64,000 bases of DNA, taken from Helicobacter ibis. Lineage in GTDB: Bacteria; Campylobacterota; Campylobacteria; Campylobacterales; Helicobacteraceae. The notes beneath the pieces are model-generated. The model saw only the letters and a list, made by a program, of their open reading frames with translations. It made no database searches and was not told the origin of the DNA. A program made the position numbers and the translations under genes. Where the stretch lies: assembly GCF_027859255.1 (NCBI RefSeq), contig NZ_JAQHXR010000002.1, positions 62,001 to 126,000 of the forward strand, written 5' to 3'. Positions 36,112-47,900 of the stretch are shown here, one piece after another. Numbering within the stretch: the first letter of the stretch is position 1; every line of letters starts with the position of its first letter.

Positions 36112-38174
36112 ATTAGATTCTTCCTTGCATCTTCGCTAATACCAATTGATATACTCTTTAAATCTTCGCTAATCTCATGAGAATTATGTGCAATATCAAC
36201 ATTTTCTCTAGTTACACACTCTAGCGAACTTACAGATTCATTAATTTGAGAGATTCCACTTGATTGCTCTCTTATTGATTCTGCTACTTCATTTATTCCT
36301 TGAACAAGCACATTTGTGTTTGCTTCTATCTCCCCTAGAGACTTTTGAGTTCTCTCTGCTAACTTTCTAACTTCATCTGCAACAACTGCAAATCCTCTAC
36401 CATGTTCTCCTGCTCTTGCTGCCTCAATAGCTGCATTAAGTGCTAGTAAATTTGTTTGATCTGCTATATCTTTAATTACACCTACTATGTTTTTAATATC
36501 TTCTGCTTGTTTGGTTACTTCTAATGTTTTATCTGATACTCCACCAATTTGGCTACTAATCTCCTCTAAAATAGAGCTTGTTTGCGATAGTTGTGAAGCT
36601 TGAGAAGTCGCACCATCGGATATTTTTTGCACAGAATCTAGCATACCAATTGATATATTTTTTAGCTTATCACTTGTATTAATCCTAGTATTAACCGTTC
36701 TTGCAATAGAATCTCTTAGAGTATTTAAAGATTCATAAAGACTTAAAATATCACCTTGCACTTCATTTGTATCAAGCTTATTTCTAAAGTCATTATTGGC
36801 ATAGTTTTTCAATACTTCTAAAACGCTTCTGATATTGTTTTCAATATGAGTTAATGCATTATTAATTACATCTTTTAGCCTTATTAATCCGGGACTATGT
36901 GGCTCTGCTAATATTTTCGCATGTAAATATCCCTTCTCCAAAGATTCACTAACTTTTATAGCATCTTTTATTGTTTCTTCATCTTTTTCAAAACTATGGC
37001 TAATTTTTTTGATAGATACATTAAGACCATTTGCCATTTTCCCTAATTCATCTTCATAGCCATTATTTTTGATTAGATCTGGTCTATTTTGAGTTTCATA
37101 GTTTATATATGATAAAAATGTAAGCACAGACTTAGAAATAGATTCAAGACGATTTATTATAATACTCTTTATAGCTATAGATAAAGCAATTAAGACAAAT
37201 ACCAATAATGCAATAATTCCAAACAAGATTACATTTTTTATATAATTTGTAGCACCAACAAAATCCTCTTGCAGAGCTTCAACCAGCACATATACATTTA
37301 ATTGCTCATTATATATGCTATATGTGTTATATTGCTTATTTTCAAAGTAATAGGTTATTGAAGAATCTAAAGGTAGATTATTTAAATTTGCAAACTCGCT
37401 AGGCTTTTTGTCGGAATTACCAACAATAAACTTGTCATAAGCTTTATCAACAATCAAAATCCTGCCATGCTCACCTATTTTGATGTTTTCTATATCTTTT
37501 GCGAACAAATCATAAAGAGGTGATAGATCATATGCTACAAATAAGATTCCTATAACGCTTCCTTTAGAATCTATAATTGGCTTATAGCTTGACATATAAT
37601 CTTTGCCAAACAAAGACACTCTTCCATAGAAAGTTTGCTTATTATTTACAACACTGAATGCAGGGTGGCTTGTGCCAAGATTAGTTCCTATTACCCTGTT
37701 TCCTTTTGAATCTCTTAAAGATGTAGAAATCCTCACAAAATCCCCATCATCACTCTTTACAAAAATAGTAGCAACACCAGCTATTAAAGTAGAAAATCTA
37801 TCCACAACACCTATACTGCCAGCTAATGCATGTCCATTATAATAAAGATTCCTTACTTCTTTGCTTCCCACATAAGTAGTATCACTTTTATCGCCCAAAG
37901 TATAACTTCCAGTATGATATGTTCCAAAATTTTGTGATATTACTTCCTCAAATACATTATTAGCAGATTTTGTTTCACTAATTATTTGGTTTGAAAAAAC
38001 TTGAAAACTCTTATTTGTTATTTGTGCTATTTGATTTAATCTTTGATTTAATAAGTCATCAGAATAATTACTCATAAGATTATTTATAAAAAATAAAAAA
38101 GGTATAAGAAAAATCGCAAATACGCTAATTTGAATTATAAAAAACTTATTATTTAATGAAATCTTCTTCCACAT
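36108..38174 (-). CDS. transmembrane chemoreceptor with Cache sensor domain
   Basis: A 688-residue methyl-accepting chemotaxis protein. An N-terminal membrane segment (residues about 12-33) and a second (about 313-336) bracket a periplasmic domain of the Cache_3-Cache_2 type, with [39 protein letters not shown] and [20 protein letters not shown] and the signalling hairpin follow ([26 protein letters not shown]). No C-terminal CheR/CheB tether pentapeptide is seen (end ARKNLI). Ligand unknown; Cache domains of this type often bind organic acids. Confidence 0.9.
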   Translation of the reverse strand: MWKKISLNNKFFIIQISVFAIFLIPFLFFINNLMSNYSDDLLNQRLNQIAQITNKSFQVFSNQIISETKSANNVFEEVISQNFGTYHTGSYTLGDKSDTTYVGSKEVRNLYYNGHALAGSIGVVDRFSTLIAGVATIFVKSDDGDFVRISTSLRDSKGNRVIGTNLGTSHPAFSVVNNKQTFYGRVSLFGKDYMSSYKPIIDSKGSVIGILFVAYDLSPLYDLFAKDIENIKIGEHGRILIVDKAYDKFIVGNSDKKPSEFANLNNLPLDSSITYYFENKQYNTYSIYNEQLNVYVLVEALQEDFVGATNYIKNVILFGIIALLVFVLIALSIAIKSIIINRLESISKSVLTFLSYINYETQNRPDLIKNNGYEDELGKMANGLNVSIKKISHSFEKDEETIKDAIKVSESLEKGYLHAKILAEPHSPGLIRLKDVINNALTHIENNIRSVLEVLKNYANNDFRNKLDTNEVQGDILSLYESLNTLRDSIARTVNTRINTSDKLKNISIGMLDSVQKISDGATSQASQLSQTSSILEEISSQIGGVSDKTLEVTKQAEDIKNIVGVIKDIADQTNLLALNAAIEAARAGEHGRGFAVVADEVRKLAERTQKSLGEIEANTNVLVQGINEVAESIREQSSGISQINESVSSLECVTRENVDIAHNSHEISEDLKSISIGISEDARKNLI

Positions 38175-38239
38175 TCAATAAAACCCTTTTAAAAAATATT
38201 TTTGAAATTAAAGCAATCAAAATGCAAAAAGCATTTTGA

Positions 38240-39052
38240 TTATTTAGCAAATAAGACGGATTCTAGATTTGAATCCCCATATATATCAGAGAGTGTATTC
38301 TTATAAGCTTCTTTCATAAAGCCATTGCTATTTAAAGTTTCTATTTCTTTATTTAGCCATTCTAGTAGTTTTGTATCACCTTTCTTAACAGCAGGAGCTA
38401 TTACATCTTCATCACCAAGCCTACTTAAACCAACCTCAAATCCAGGATTCTCCTTAGCCCAAGCAAAAACAAGTAAATTATCATGTGCTAATGCTTCTGC
38501 TCTACCATCTTTTAATGCCAAGAAAGCTTCTGTGTTTTGGTCAAACTTAATAAGTTCGATTTCAGGGTGATTTTTAGTGAAATAAAAATCAGCCGTAGTC
38601 CCTTTATTTACTATTAGTTTTTTGTCTTTTAAGTCTTCTACGCTTTTTATATTTCCACCTTTAGAGACAATACCCAAAGCAACTTTCATATAAGGCGTAG
38701 CAAAATCAACAACTTCTTCTCTTTCTTTTGTTTTAGTAAAGTTAGCCATAATTATATCAACCTTACCACTCTTTAGAAATTCAACTCTATTTGCAGCCTC
38801 AACTAATTCAAACTTAACCTTGCTTGAATCTCCAAGCAAATCTTTTGCAATCTGCCTTGATACATATACATCAAAGCCGTCATTTTCACCATTTTTATTA
38901 ACAAATCCAAAAGGAGGTTTATCGCTAAAAACACCTATGGTTACAACGCCTTTTGATTTTATAGCTTCCAAAGTATCGGTATTATCATTGCCACATGCAA
39001 TAAAAAATAAGCCAATTACTGAAGCTAAAACAACACCTAATATCTTTTTCAT
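38240..39052 (-). CDS. amino-acid ABC transporter substrate-binding lipoprotein (PEB1-like)
   Basis: A 270-residue lipoprotein with lipobox FFIAC near residue 20. SBP family 3 features are clear: KSKGVVTIGVFSDKPPFGFV, GFDVYVSRQIAKDLLG, EAANRVEFLKSGKVDIIMANFTKT and LIVNKGTTADFYF. It should capture a polar amino acid (aspartate, glutamate, cysteine or glutamine) in the periplasm. ATG 39052 follows AAGGA; an upstream codon at 39070 is less likely. It is the last gene of a permease-permease-ATPase-binding protein set. Confidence 0.87.
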   Translation of the reverse strand: MKKILGVVLASVIGLFFIACGNDNTDTLEAIKSKGVVTIGVFSDKPPFGFVNKNGENDGFDVYVSRQIAKDLLGDSSKVKFELVEAANRVEFLKSGKVDIIMANFTKTKEREEVVDFATPYMKVALGIVSKGGNIKSVEDLKDKKLIVNKGTTADFYFTKNHPEIELIKFDQNTEAFLALKDGRAEALAHDNLLVFAWAKENPGFEVGLSRLGDEDVIAPAVKKGDTKLLEWLNKEIETLNSNGFMKEAYKNTLSDIYGDSNLESVLFAK

Positions 39053-39141
39053 AGCATTCCTTGATAACAATACTCTAAAATAATTCCACTTTAGGTCTAA
39101 TCATTTTATATAATAAATATTAAATAAAAGTAAAATATTTG

Positions 39142-39903
39142 TTAAAACTCAAAAACACTTAAAAACTTTTTTGCCCTACTACTCTTTGGATTTACGAAAA
39201 ATTCGGAAGGGGTAGCTATTTCTGCTATCTTTCCACTATCAAAAAATATTATTCTATCTGCTACATTTTGTGCAAATTTCATCTCATGTGTTACTAAAAT
39301 CATAGTCATACCTTGTGTTACTAACTCTTTGATAACATCTAGCACTTCTTTTACCATTTCTGGATCTAATGAGGCAGTAACTTCATCAAACAGCATAATC
39401 TCTGGCTTCATGCATAATGCTCTAACTATGGCTACCCTTTGTTTTTGACCACCACTAAGCTCTCGTGGCATAGAATCTTTTTTGTGTTTTAATCCAACTC
39501 TATCAAGCAATGCTATTGCATCTTTTATAGATTCATCTTTGTTACGATTTTGCACTTTTGTTGGTGCTAAAATTATATTATCCAATACACTTAAATGAGG
39601 AAAAAGTTCATAACTTTGAAATACCATACCTATTTTCTGACGTATTTCATTTAGTTTTACATTTTTACCACTTGTGCTATTTATTACTTTTCCATCAAAA
39701 ATTATCTCGCCACCATCTATTTTCTCAAGCCCATTAATACATCTTAAAAATGTGCTCTTACCGCATCCACTAGGTCCCAAAATAGCACATACCTCACCCT
39801 TTTTTACCTCTAAAGATATATCATCTAAGATTAAATTATTACCAAATTTTTTTACTATACTTCTAGCTTCAAGTAATATTTTATTTTCAAAATGATTCGA
39901 CAC
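39142..39903 (-). CDS. polar amino-acid ABC transporter ATP-binding protein
   Basis: A 253-residue ATPase of the GlnQ/PEB1C type. Walker [10 protein letters not shown], signature LSGGQKQR, Walker [16 protein letters not shown] and the switch His in VTHEM are intact. It drives uptake together with the two permeases encoded just upstream (gap 9 bases) and the binding protein downstream (gap 89 bases). Confidence 0.92.
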   Translation of the reverse strand: MSNHFENKILLEARSIVKKFGNNLILDDISLEVKKGEVCAILGPSGCGKSTFLRCINGLEKIDGGEIIFDGKVINSTSGKNVKLNEIRQKIGMVFQSYELFPHLSVLDNIILAPTKVQNRNKDESIKDAIALLDRVGLKHKKDSMPRELSGGQKQRVAIVRALCMKPEIMLFDEVTASLDPEMVKEVLDVIKELVTQGMTMILVTHEMKFAQNVADRIIFFDSGKIAEIATPSEFFVNPKSSRAKKFLSVFEF

Positions 39904-39912
39904 CTAAATTCC

Positions 39913-40566
39913 TTATATATATTTTTTTTCTAAATATTTACTATAAATTGACAAAGGATAGCACAAAATAAAATAAATAAAAAAGATTCCACCATATATC
40001 CAAAAACTAGCTTGTGGATAGCTAAGCAAATTAACTTCAATTATCTGTTGTCCTACTTTCAGCATATCACTTACACCTATTAGAGCAGCCAAAGAAGTTG
40101 TTTTTATCATTCTAGTAAATAAATTCACAAGTGATGGCATAAGCCTTTTAATACTCTGTGGCAGTATTATAAATATTTGTATTTGCATCTCGCTTAAGCC
40201 TAATGCTCTACCACTCTCACTTTGATGCTTTGGCAGACTTGATATAGCACCTCTTACCAAATCACCCATCTCGGCAATTCCCCAAAGACTAAAAACTAAA
40301 ATACAAGACATAATTCCACTTAGATTTAAAAAAGATGAAAAACCAAAATAAACTATAAACAGCCAAGCAAGTATTGGGATTATTCTTATAGATTCCAAAT
40401 AAATTCTACATATAAAGTTGATTAGGCAAATCTTTAGTGTCATCAAATACCCTAAAATAAACCCAAAAATAATTGAAAAAAATATCGCAATAAAAGCTAT
40501 TTGAAATGTTACAAAAACGCCCTCTAAGATTCTTGCGATATTTTGAGTATCAAATAAAATTTCCAT
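39913..40566 (-). CDS. polar amino-acid ABC transporter permease
   Basis: A 217-residue His/Glu/Gln-type permease with about five membrane segments. The coupling-loop EAA motif is seen around residue 110 (GAISSLPKHQSESGRALGLSEMQ region) followed by ILPQSIKRLMPSL. It forms a heterodimer with the permease encoded 3 bases upstream. Confidence 0.9.
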   Translation of the reverse strand: MEILFDTQNIARILEGVFVTFQIAFIAIFFSIIFGFILGYLMTLKICLINFICRIYLESIRIIPILAWLFIVYFGFSSFLNLSGIMSCILVFSLWGIAEMGDLVRGAISSLPKHQSESGRALGLSEMQIQIFIILPQSIKRLMPSLVNLFTRMIKTTSLAALIGVSDMLKVGQQIIEVNLLSYPQASFWIYGGIFFIYFILCYPLSIYSKYLEKKYI

Positions 40567-40568
40567 AA

Positions 40569-41225
40569 TTAACCTATTATTCTTTTATATCGTTTCTCAA
40601 GCCAATAAAACAAAAAAGATAAAGGCAACAATACCACCAAATAGCACATAACAAGTAACAACAAAGTCTCATTTGTTTTATAATAGCTACCTATTAGATC
40701 TTTTGTTACATACAATACATCAGCAAGTGCTATTGCACTAACTACTGAAGTTTCTTTTAGTAAAAATATTGCATTTGCACCAATGTATGGCAGACTAACA
40801 ACCAAACTTTGTGGCAAAATTATATAAAAAATCAATGATATTTCACCAAAACCCAAGCTTCGCCCAGATTCTATTTGGACTTTTCCTACTGATTCTAATC
40901 CTGCTCTAAAAGCCTCTGCCATATAACTACCACCCAAAAATACAACCCCAATTAAAGCACATGTATAACTCCCTAACTTAAAACCTATCTGCGATAAGCC
41001 ATAATATAAAAAAAATAGTTGAATAAGTAGTGGGGTATTCCTTGAAAGTTCAATATATATTGAAGCAATAATATCTAGAATACGAATCTTATAAAACTGA
41101 ATTAAAGCTATAAAAAATCCAAGAATTATGGAAAACAAAATACCAAAAAATGATAAATGTAATGTCAAATAAAGCGCCTTTGCAAATACTGGTAAGGAAC
41201 GCATAATAAAATCAAAATCCAACAA
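40569..41225 (-). CDS. polar amino-acid ABC transporter permease
   Basis: A 218-residue permease of the same family. IELSRNTPLLIQLFFLYYGL and the EAA loop AFRAGLESVGKVQIESGRSLG are typical, then ILPQSLVVSLPYIG. It is the first gene of the four-gene importer on the reverse strand. The gap before it contains only AT-rich sequence and tRNA-Ser. Confidence 0.9.
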   Translation of the reverse strand: MLDFDFIMRSLPVFAKALYLTLHLSFFGILFSIILGFFIALIQFYKIRILDIIASIYIELSRNTPLLIQLFFLYYGLSQIGFKLGSYTCALIGVVFLGGSYMAEAFRAGLESVGKVQIESGRSLGFGEISLIFYIILPQSLVVSLPYIGANAIFLLKETSVVSAIALADVLYVTKDLIGSYYKTNETLLLLVMCYLVVLLPLSFLFYWLEKRYKRIIG

Positions 41226-41296
41226 AATACCTTTAAAAATTTTATTTATTATACAAAAAACTTAAAATAAGTAAATAAGACTATATTGAGAAATAG

Positions 41297-41387
41297 TGGC
41301 GGACAGAGAGAGATTCGAACTCTCGGTAATCTTGCGACTACGCATCCTTAGCAGGGATGTGGTTTCAGCCAACTCACCCATCTGTCC
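41297..41387 (-). tRNA. tRNA-Ser (GCU)
   Basis: A 91-base cloverleaf on the reverse strand, with encoded CCA end. The anticodon stem CATCC/GGATG encloses the loop CTGCTAA, anticodon GCT, reading AGC/AGU. The long variable arm typical of serine tRNAs and the acceptor stem GGACAGA/TCTGTCC are present. It sits between prfA and the amino-acid importer. Confidence 0.93.
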
Positions 41388-41442
41388 TTGTAAAAAAGAA
41401 GTGGAAATTATAAATAAAAATTCTTAAAAAGTTCCTTAAACC

Positions 41443-42513
41443 TTAAGAATCTTCATTATTTCGCAATGCTTCAGCTTGAAAATATGCGACAATTGGATTT
41501 ATAACTGCATCAAAATTACCGTCTAGCATAATTTCTTCCAAGCTATACAATGTAAGCCCTACTCTATGGTCTGTGAGACGATTTTGCGGATAATTATATG
41601 TCCTTATTCTCTCACTTCTATCACCACTACCTACTTGTGATTTTCTGGCTTCTGCATTTTGTTGCATTTGTGCTTCTAATTCAGCTTCATAAATTCTTGC
41701 TTTTAATATCTTTAGAGCCTTATCTTTATTTTTGTGTTGAGATTTTTCATCTTGCATTGACACACTTATGCCGGTTGGTATATGGGTGATTCTAACTGCA
41801 GAATCTGTAGTATTGACACACTGACCACCATGACCACCTGCTCTAAAAACCTCTACCCTTAAATCATTTTGATTGATATCAACTTCCACATCATCAACTT
41901 CAGGCATTATAGCCACACTAATAGCAGAAGTATGAATCCGCCCTTGAGATTCTGTCTCTGGCACTCTTTGCACCCTATGAATCCCACCTTCATACTTAAG
42001 CCTAGAATAAACACCCTTACCCTTTATCAATACTATAATTTCCTTGTATCCACCAACATTATTTTCATTAGAACTTATAATCTCGCATTTCCAACCTTTA
42101 GATTCTGCATATCTTACATAGGCTTTAAATAAATCACCTACAAAAATACCAGCCTCATCACCACCAGTACCAGCTCTAAGCTCTAAATATATATTTTTGT
42201 CATCATTTGGATTTTTTGGAAGTAAGAGTAGTTTTATTTCTTCTTCTAGAATCTTATTTTCACTTTCTGCTTCTTTTATCTCTTCCTTTGCTAACTCACC
42301 AAGCTCTTTATCATCTAGCAAAGCCTTATTGTCATCTATACTCTGCAAGTTGCCTAGATATTTTCTAGCTTTGCAAACCAACTCTTCTAAAGAGCTTTGC
42401 TCCTTGCTTAACTCTGTTATCTTTTTCACATCATTTAGAATTTCAGGCTTAAGCAATAAAGAGCTTATCTCATCATAACGAGAAATAAAAGGTTGTAATT
42501 TGCTTGCTAACAT
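41443..42513 (-). CDS. prfA: peptide chain release factor 1
   Basis: A 356-residue class I release factor for UAA and UAG. The catalytic GGQ is in [19 protein letters not shown], and the PxT-type codon recognition region precedes it ([13 protein letters not shown]). It acts at the ribosome. The gene starts 17 bases after the rpsT stop on the same strand. In this genome UGA must also be decoded as selenocysteine in fdhA, which is outside the RF1 code. Confidence 0.96.
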   Translation of the reverse strand: MLASKLQPFISRYDEISSLLLKPEILNDVKKITELSKEQSSLEELVCKARKYLGNLQSIDDNKALLDDKELGELAKEEIKEAESENKILEEEIKLLLLPKNPNDDKNIYLELRAGTGGDEAGIFVGDLFKAYVRYAESKGWKCEIISSNENNVGGYKEIIVLIKGKGVYSRLKYEGGIHRVQRVPETESQGRIHTSAISVAIMPEVDDVEVDINQNDLRVEVFRAGGHGGQCVNTTDSAVRITHIPTGISVSMQDEKSQHKNKDKALKILKARIYEAELEAQMQQNAEARKSQVGSGDRSERIRTYNYPQNRLTDHRVGLTLYSLEEIMLDGNFDAVINPIVAYFQAEALRNNEDS

Positions 42514-42529
42514 TATTTATTGCTACGGC

Positions 42530-42805
42530 TTACTTGCTAGATAATGCTATTTTCTTAACTGCTACATTTAGTCTGCTAACTTTTCTTGCAGCTGTATTTT
42601 TTGTAAGTATCCCCTTGCTTACATAGCTATGGAAAGATTTATTGATATTTTTTAGTAATTCTTGTGCTTTTGACACATCATTTGCTAATACAGCTTCATT
42701 TAAAGCTCTAGTCATATTTTTAATTCTTGTTTTGTAGTAACGATTTCTTTCTGTTCTTTTAATGGTTTGTCTAATGCGTTTTTCTGCTGATTTATGATTT
42801 GCCAT
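42530..42805 (-). CDS. rpsT: 30S ribosomal protein S20
   Basis: A 91-residue basic helical protein with the S20 start ([22 protein letters not shown]) and the conserved [15 protein letters not shown] near the C-terminus. It binds 16S rRNA in the small subunit. It is transcribed with prfA, divergent from glmM. Confidence 0.96.
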   Translation of the reverse strand: MANHKSAEKRIRQTIKRTERNRYYKTRIKNMTRALNEAVLANDVSKAQELLKNINKSFHSYVSKGILTKNTAARKVSRLNVAVKKIALSSK

Positions 42806-42842
42806 AAGAGTGTTAATCCTTTTTAAAAAAATTTAAGATAAC

Positions 42843-42848
42843 ATTATA
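42843..42848 (-). promoter_or_regulatory. -10 box upstream of rpsT
   Basis: TATAAT on the reverse strand, 38 bases before the rpsT start, in the 72-base gap to the divergent glmM gene. Confidence 0.5.
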
Positions 42849-42877
42849 CTTTATTTTTCATTAAAGGCAAATAAACT

Positions 42878-44215
42878 ATGAAACTTTTTGGAACTGATGG
42901 AGTAAGAGGAGAAGCAGGTGCAAAACTTAGTGCATTTTGTGCATTGAAGCTAGGGATTGCAGCAGGAATCTATTATAAAGAACACTCAAAAACAAATAGG
43001 ATTCTAGTTGGCAAAGATACAAGAAGAAGCGGTTATATGCTAGAAAATGCCCTAGTTAGCGGACTTACTTCAGTTGGGTATCAAGTCATACAAATAGGTC
43101 CAATGCCAACACCAGCAATAGCATACTTGACAGAAGACATGCGATGCGATGGTGGCATTATGGTTAGTGCTAGTCATAATCCATTTGCTGATAATGGGAT
43201 TAAGTTTTTTGATAGAAATGGATATAAACTAGACGAAAAAGACGAAGAAATAATAGAAAAAATCTACTTTGATGAATTTCAACTAGAAAATGCACAAAAA
43301 AAAGGTAAAGAAATAGGCTCCAGCAAAAGGATAGATGATGTTGTTGGAAGATATATTGTGCATATTAAAAATTCATTTCCAAAGAATCTCTCACTACATG
43401 GAATAAGGGTTGTCCTAGATTGTGCCAATGGTGCTGCATACAAAGTTGCTCCAACTATTTTTGATGAACTTGGTGCTGAAGTATTTGTGATAAACGATGA
43501 ACCAAATGGCTTTAATATAAACGAAAACTGCGGTGCTACACAACCATTAGCACTACAAGAAGAAGTAAAAAGGGTAAGGGCTGATATAGGTTTCGCATTT
43601 GATGGAGATGCTGATAGGCTTGTGGTGGTAAATGAAAAAGGTGAAGTAGTAGATGGAGATAAATTAATAGGGATCTTAGCTCTAGCATTAAAGCAAAATA
43701 ACATGCTTCAAGGAGATTCAATAGTAGCTACAATTATGAGTAATTACGCACTAGAAGAATTTTTAGCTAATAATGGCATAAAACTTATTCGCTCCAATGT
43801 AGGAGATAAATATGTCTTAGAAAATATGCTATCAAAAAAGCTAAACTTCGGAGGAGAACAAAGCGGACACATAATTTTTAGCGATTTTGCAAAGACAGGC
43901 GATGGGCTTGTTAGTGCATTACAAACCATAGCTTATGTGATTTCTAGCAAAAAAAGGGCTTCTTTGGCATTAGATTGTTTCAAGCTATATCCACAGATTC
44001 TAAAAAATATAAACATAAGCAAAAAACCAGAACTATCATCAATTAGTGGGTATAGCAAACTACTAAAAGAAATTGAATCTAAAAAAATAAGACATCTAAT
44101 AAGATATAGTGGCACAGAAAACAAACTGCGAATCTTACTTGAAGGCAAAGACCAAAAAGCACTAGAAGCAACAATTGCACAATGTGAAGAATTTTTTAAA
44201 GAAAAATTACAATGA
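42878..44215 (+). CDS. glmM: phosphoglucosamine mutase
   Basis: A 445-residue enzyme converting glucosamine-6-phosphate to glucosamine-1-phosphate for peptidoglycan and LPS. The active-site phosphoserine loop [13 protein letters not shown], metal-binding DGDADRL ([11 protein letters not shown]), GEQSGHI and the C-terminal phosphate site [12 protein letters not shown] are all seen. It overlaps lspA by 4 bases. Confidence 0.96.
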   Translation: MKLFGTDGVRGEAGAKLSAFCALKLGIAAGIYYKEHSKTNRILVGKDTRRSGYMLENALVSGLTSVGYQVIQIGPMPTPAIAYLTEDMRCDGGIMVSASHNPFADNGIKFFDRNGYKLDEKDEEIIEKIYFDEFQLENAQKKGKEIGSSKRIDDVVGRYIVHIKNSFPKNLSLHGIRVVLDCANGAAYKVAPTIFDELGAEVFVINDEPNGFNINENCGATQPLALQEEVKRVRADIGFAFDGDADRLVVVNEKGEVVDGDKLIGILALALKQNNMLQGDSIVATIMSNYALEEFLANNGIKLIRSNVGDKYVLENMLSKKLNFGGEQSGHIIFSDFAKTGDGLVSALQTIAYVISSKKRASLALDCFKLYPQILKNINISKKPELSSISGYSKLLKEIESKKIRHLIRYSGTENKLRILLEGKDQKALEATIAQCEEFFKEKLQ

Positions 44216-44661
44216 AAAATATATTGCTATTTATAATTCCTCTTAGCTTGGTATTTGGAATCGACCAAGCTATAAAGTGGTTTTTTGTAATCAATAACTT
44301 TAATTACGATGGAAATATTATTTCTTTGGTGTTAGTATATAACAAAGGTGTAGCATTTTCTATGTTTGCATTCTTAGAAGAATGGCTAAAATATATCCAA
44401 GTAGCCTTATTAGTCGCAATATTTATATATTTTTGGAAGAATATAGTATCTTTTAAATCCTACATTATCCCCGCTGGAATAATATTTGGAGCTGGGATAT
44501 CAAATGTTTTAGATAGATTTATTCATGGTGGTGTTGTAGATTATATTTTTTGGCATTATAAATTTGAATTTGCTATTTTTAACTTTGCAGATATCATGAT
44601 AAATGTTGGCGTAGCTTGTATTATTATATACACACTACTTAAGAAAAATACAAAGACCTAA
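44212..44661 (+). CDS. lspA: lipoprotein signal peptidase
   Basis: A 149-residue inner-membrane aspartic protease with four membrane segments that removes signal peptides from prolipoproteins. The catalytic region is [15 protein letters not shown], with a second Asp in [22 protein letters not shown] is also conserved. It is coupled to glmM. Many lipoproteins in this window would be its substrates. Confidence 0.95.
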   Translation: MKNILLFIIPLSLVFGIDQAIKWFFVINNFNYDGNIISLVLVYNKGVAFSMFAFLEEWLKYIQVALLVAIFIYFWKNIVSFKSYIIPAGIIFGAGISNVLDRFIHGGVVDYIFWHYKFEFAIFNFADIMINVGVACIIIYTLLKKNTKT

Positions 44662-44693
44662 TTGATATAATCACTACCTTAATTTCCAAATAA

Positions 44694-44769
44694 GGTCGCG
44701 TAGCTCAGTTGGTAGAGCACTACCTTGACATGGTAGTGGTCGCTGGTTCAAGTCCAGTCGTGGCCACCA
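44694..44769 (+). tRNA. tRNA-Val (GAC)
   Basis: A 76-base cloverleaf with CCA encoded. The anticodon stem CTACC/GGTAG encloses TTGACAT, anticodon GAC. The acceptor GGTCGCG pairs with CGTGGCC and the T-loop is GGTTCAAGTCC. It lies between lspA and lepA. Confidence 0.95.
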
Positions 44770-44807
44770 CTTTACAATCTATAACTTATAACTTTTAAAG
44801 GCAACAT

Positions 44808-46610
44808 GTGAAAACTCCATTACAAAATATAAGAAACTTCTCAATAATAGCTCATATAGATCATGGCAAATCCACTCTTGCAGATTGTCTAATTCGAATG
44901 TGTGGAGCAATTTCTGATAGAGAAATGAGTAATCAAGTAATGGATACAATGGATATTGAAAAAGAAAGAGGAATTACGATTAAAGCACAAAGTGTGCGAC
45001 TAAACTATGAATATGAGGGTGAAAAATATATACTAAATCTTATTGATACTCCAGGACATGTGGATTTTAGCTATGAAGTATCGCGTTCTCTTGCCTCATG
45101 CGAGGGTGCATTACTTGTAGTTGATGCATCTCAAGGAGTAGAAGCACAAACCATTGCAAATGTATATATCGCACTAGAAAATAACTTAGAAATTATCCCT
45201 GTGCTAAACAAAATAGACCTCCCCGCTGCTGCACCAGAACGCGTAAAAAGTGAGATAGAACAAACAATAGGACTAGATTGCACAAATGCTCTAGAAGTAA
45301 GTGCAAAGGCAAATATAGGTATTAAAGAATTGTTAGATACAATTGTTAAGCTAGTCCCACCACCAAACGGAGAGATTGAATTTCCAACTAAAGCTTTGAT
45401 TTATGATTCATGGTTTGATAACTATCTTGGTGCTTTGGCTTTAGTTAGAGTAATTGATGGAAGCATTAAAGTTGGACAAAACATTTATATAATGGGAAGC
45501 AAAAAGAACCATGAAGTACTAGGATTACTCTACCCTCACCCACTAAAACAAGAAAAAACAAAAGAAATAAAAACTGGCGAAATAGGAATTGTAATTTTAG
45601 GACTTAAAAATGTAACGGATATTGCTGTTGGCGATACGATTACAGATTTTAAAAACAAGACAAAAGAGCCAATCTCTGGCTTTGAGCCTGCTAAGCCTTT
45701 TGTTTTTGCTGGAATCTATCCTATCGATACAGATAAATTTGAAGATTTAAGAGATGCATTAGATAAATTAAAGCTAAATGATTCAAGTCTAGCTTATGAG
45801 CCTGAAACTTCTGTCGCTCTAGGCTTTGGGTTTAGGATAGGATTCTTAGGGCTTTTACATATGGAGGTTATCAAAGAGAGGCTAGAGAGAGAATTTGGAC
45901 TTGATTTAATAGCGACTGCACCAACGGTTGTTTATGAAGTTACACAAACAGATGGAAGCGTAGTATTTATCCAAAATCCAAGCGAACTCCCACCTGAACA
46001 AAAAATCGCTACCATCAAAGAACCCTATGTAAAAGCCACCATCATCGTTCCTAGCGAATTTCTAGGAAATATCATAACTCTTGTTAGCAAAAGAAGAGGG
46101 ATTCAGCAAAAAATGGAATACTTACAAGAAACAAGAGTGCTCTTAGAGTATCTAATCCCCACAAATGAAATTGTTATGGACTTTTATGATAACCTAAAAT
46201 CCTGCACAAAAGGCTATGCAAGCTTTGATTATGAGCCTTATGAATATAAAGTTGGTGAGCTTGTAAAGCTAGATATAAGAGTGGCAGGTGATATAGTCGA
46301 TGCACTAAGTATTATTGTACCAAAAAGCAAAGCCTATGAAAAAGGCAAAGAGCTTGTAGAATCTATGAAAGAAATTATTCCAAGACAACTTTTTGAAGTA
46401 GCGATTCAAGCAAGTATTGGTAATAAAATCATAGCTAGAGAAACCGTAAAATCAATGGGCAAAAATGTAACTGCAAAATGCTATGGTGGAGATATCACAA
46501 GAAAAAGAAAGTTATTAGAAAAGCAAAAAGAAGGCAAAAAGAGAATGAAAGCAATCGGAAAGGTTGCATTACCACAAGAAGCATTTTTAGCAGTTTTAAA
46601 AATAGACTAG
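44808..46610 (+). CDS. lepA: elongation factor 4 (LepA)
   Basis: A 600-residue translational GTPase that acts on stalled ribosomes. G motifs [18 protein letters not shown] and NKIDLP are intact, followed by the EF-G-like domains and the LepA-specific C-terminus ([20 protein letters not shown]). The start is GTG at 44808. The end overlaps the convergent gene by 4 bases. Confidence 0.96.
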   Translation: MKTPLQNIRNFSIIAHIDHGKSTLADCLIRMCGAISDREMSNQVMDTMDIEKERGITIKAQSVRLNYEYEGEKYILNLIDTPGHVDFSYEVSRSLASCEGALLVVDASQGVEAQTIANVYIALENNLEIIPVLNKIDLPAAAPERVKSEIEQTIGLDCTNALEVSAKANIGIKELLDTIVKLVPPPNGEIEFPTKALIYDSWFDNYLGALALVRVIDGSIKVGQNIYIMGSKKNHEVLGLLYPHPLKQEKTKEIKTGEIGIVILGLKNVTDIAVGDTITDFKNKTKEPISGFEPAKPFVFAGIYPIDTDKFEDLRDALDKLKLNDSSLAYEPETSVALGFGFRIGFLGLLHMEVIKERLEREFGLDLIATAPTVVYEVTQTDGSVVFIQNPSELPPEQKIATIKEPYVKATIIVPSEFLGNIITLVSKRRGIQQKMEYLQETRVLLEYLIPTNEIVMDFYDNLKSCTKGYASFDYEPYEYKVGELVKLDIRVAGDIVDALSIIVPKSKAYEKGKELVESMKEIIPRQLFEVAIQASIGNKIIARETVKSMGKNVTAKCYGGDITRKRKLLEKQKEGKKRMKAIGKVALPQEAFLAVLKID

Positions 46611-47332
46611 AATCTAATTTTATATCTAGCACCTATTTTATATGTATTTGTCTTATTATTTATGCTATTTTGCTCTCCCTGAACATAAGCAGTAAAATGC
46701 TTAAAAGGCACAAACTCATAACCATAATATATGGTATCCCCATTATTATCATCTGTTAGTTTTTCTCGAAAGAATACTTTGTGCAATGTATTTCCAAGTT
46801 TAAGTCTATTTTCCACCCCATAATATGTGCTCCATAGCCTAGTAGAGGCATCACGATCTAATGCTCCAAAAAACAAAAATTTATCCATATTACTTTCATA
46901 TAATGTTATATACATAATAGCATTACCACCGATTGTTTGCACCTCATTAGAAATATTGGAATTTAAACTTAAATCAAAATCCACAATTGAAGTATATCTA
47001 GCAAAAAAATCATCTACATTATTGCTTACAACTGGAGAAAGCTTAGACAAACCAGTATTAAAAATATAATTACTAACAGATAATGTATCTACTTGCAATT
47101 TCTTAGAACTTCCTACTTCCTTTTTTCTTTCTACAAATGGAGATTCATAGACTGCTTTACTTTTCTCAATAGACATAAGTGGTAATGGTGCACCCAAAAT
47201 ACCCTCTAACGCCTTATAATCAGATAATGGGTTTCTTTGCTTTATATCTTTTTTTAGATATTTAGAAATATTGATTTCAGCAGAATAGATAAATGATAAT
47301 AACAAAAAGAAAAATAAAAACAGCCTTTTCAT
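46607..47332 (-). CDS. secreted protein of unknown function
   Basis: A 241-residue protein with a clear signal peptide ([19 protein letters not shown]). I do not recognise the family. The mature part has alternating beta-like segments toward the C-terminus ([19 protein letters not shown], then a final Phe after YKIRF), the terminal aromatic residue being typical of outer-membrane beta barrels. It is the last gene of the reverse-strand run after YigZ. Confidence 0.7.
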   Translation of the reverse strand: MKRLFLFFFLLLSFIYSAEINISKYLKKDIKQRNPLSDYKALEGILGAPLPLMSIEKSKAVYESPFVERKKEVGSSKKLQVDTLSVSNYIFNTGLSKLSPVVSNNVDDFFARYTSIVDFDLSLNSNISNEVQTIGGNAIMYITLYESNMDKFLFFGALDRDASTRLWSTYYGVENRLKLGNTLHKVFFREKLTDDNNGDTIYYGYEFVPFKHFTAYVQGEQNSINNKTNTYKIGARYKIRF

Positions 47333-47895
47333 ATTGCAGCCTTTAAACTATCTAATACCTCTTTTTGACCTGCAATAGATACAATAACTCCTTTCTCTAT
47401 GAAATTTCTATCAATAATAGTTGCTTCTATTTTTGAAGTTAAATATTCAAAATGCTTAACCTTTGCAAATGGAATAAAAAACTCAAAAATTTCATGCTTT
47501 ACATATTTTTTAAGTAAATTCTCCTTTATCCCATTTAGTATAGGTTCTTTTGCACTTTGTGTGTATGCCTTGACAAGACCACCAGTCCCAAGCAATGTAC
47601 CGCCAAAATATCTAATACTTAGCACTCCACATTCTATAAGCTCATAACCACGAATCACCTTTAGCATTGGCATACCAGATGTACCCTTTGGCTCACCATC
47701 ATCACTAAAACTCTCTTCTATCTGACCTTCTTTATTAAACGATCTACTAGCAGTTACAAAATGAACAGCCTTTGGATGCTCATATCTTGATTTTGCTACA
47801 AAATCCTTAAAAGAATTAATAGGAATCAAAAATGAAATAAATTTGGAGCCTTTAAACTCATAATATCCGCCTATAATATTAATTGGTACAAGCAT
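47329..47895 (-). CDS. YigZ/IMPACT family protein
   Basis: A 188-residue protein with the IMPACT-type N-terminal domain: SFIYSKFI-like start, then AVHFVTASRSF, EESFSDDGEPKGTSGMPMLKVI and VLSIRYFGGTLLGTGGLVKAY. Members are thought to act near translation control; the molecular role is not settled. It overlaps the next gene by 4 bases and follows cheB by 5 bases. Confidence 0.85.
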   Translation of the reverse strand: MLVPINIIGGYYEFKGSKFISFLIPINSFKDFVAKSRYEHPKAVHFVTASRSFNKEGQIEESFSDDGEPKGTSGMPMLKVIRGYELIECGVLSIRYFGGTLLGTGGLVKAYTQSAKEPILNGIKENLLKKYVKHEIFEFFIPFAKVKHFEYLTSKIEATIIDRNFIEKGVIVSIAGQKEVLDSLKAAI

Positions 47896-47900
47896 AAAAG

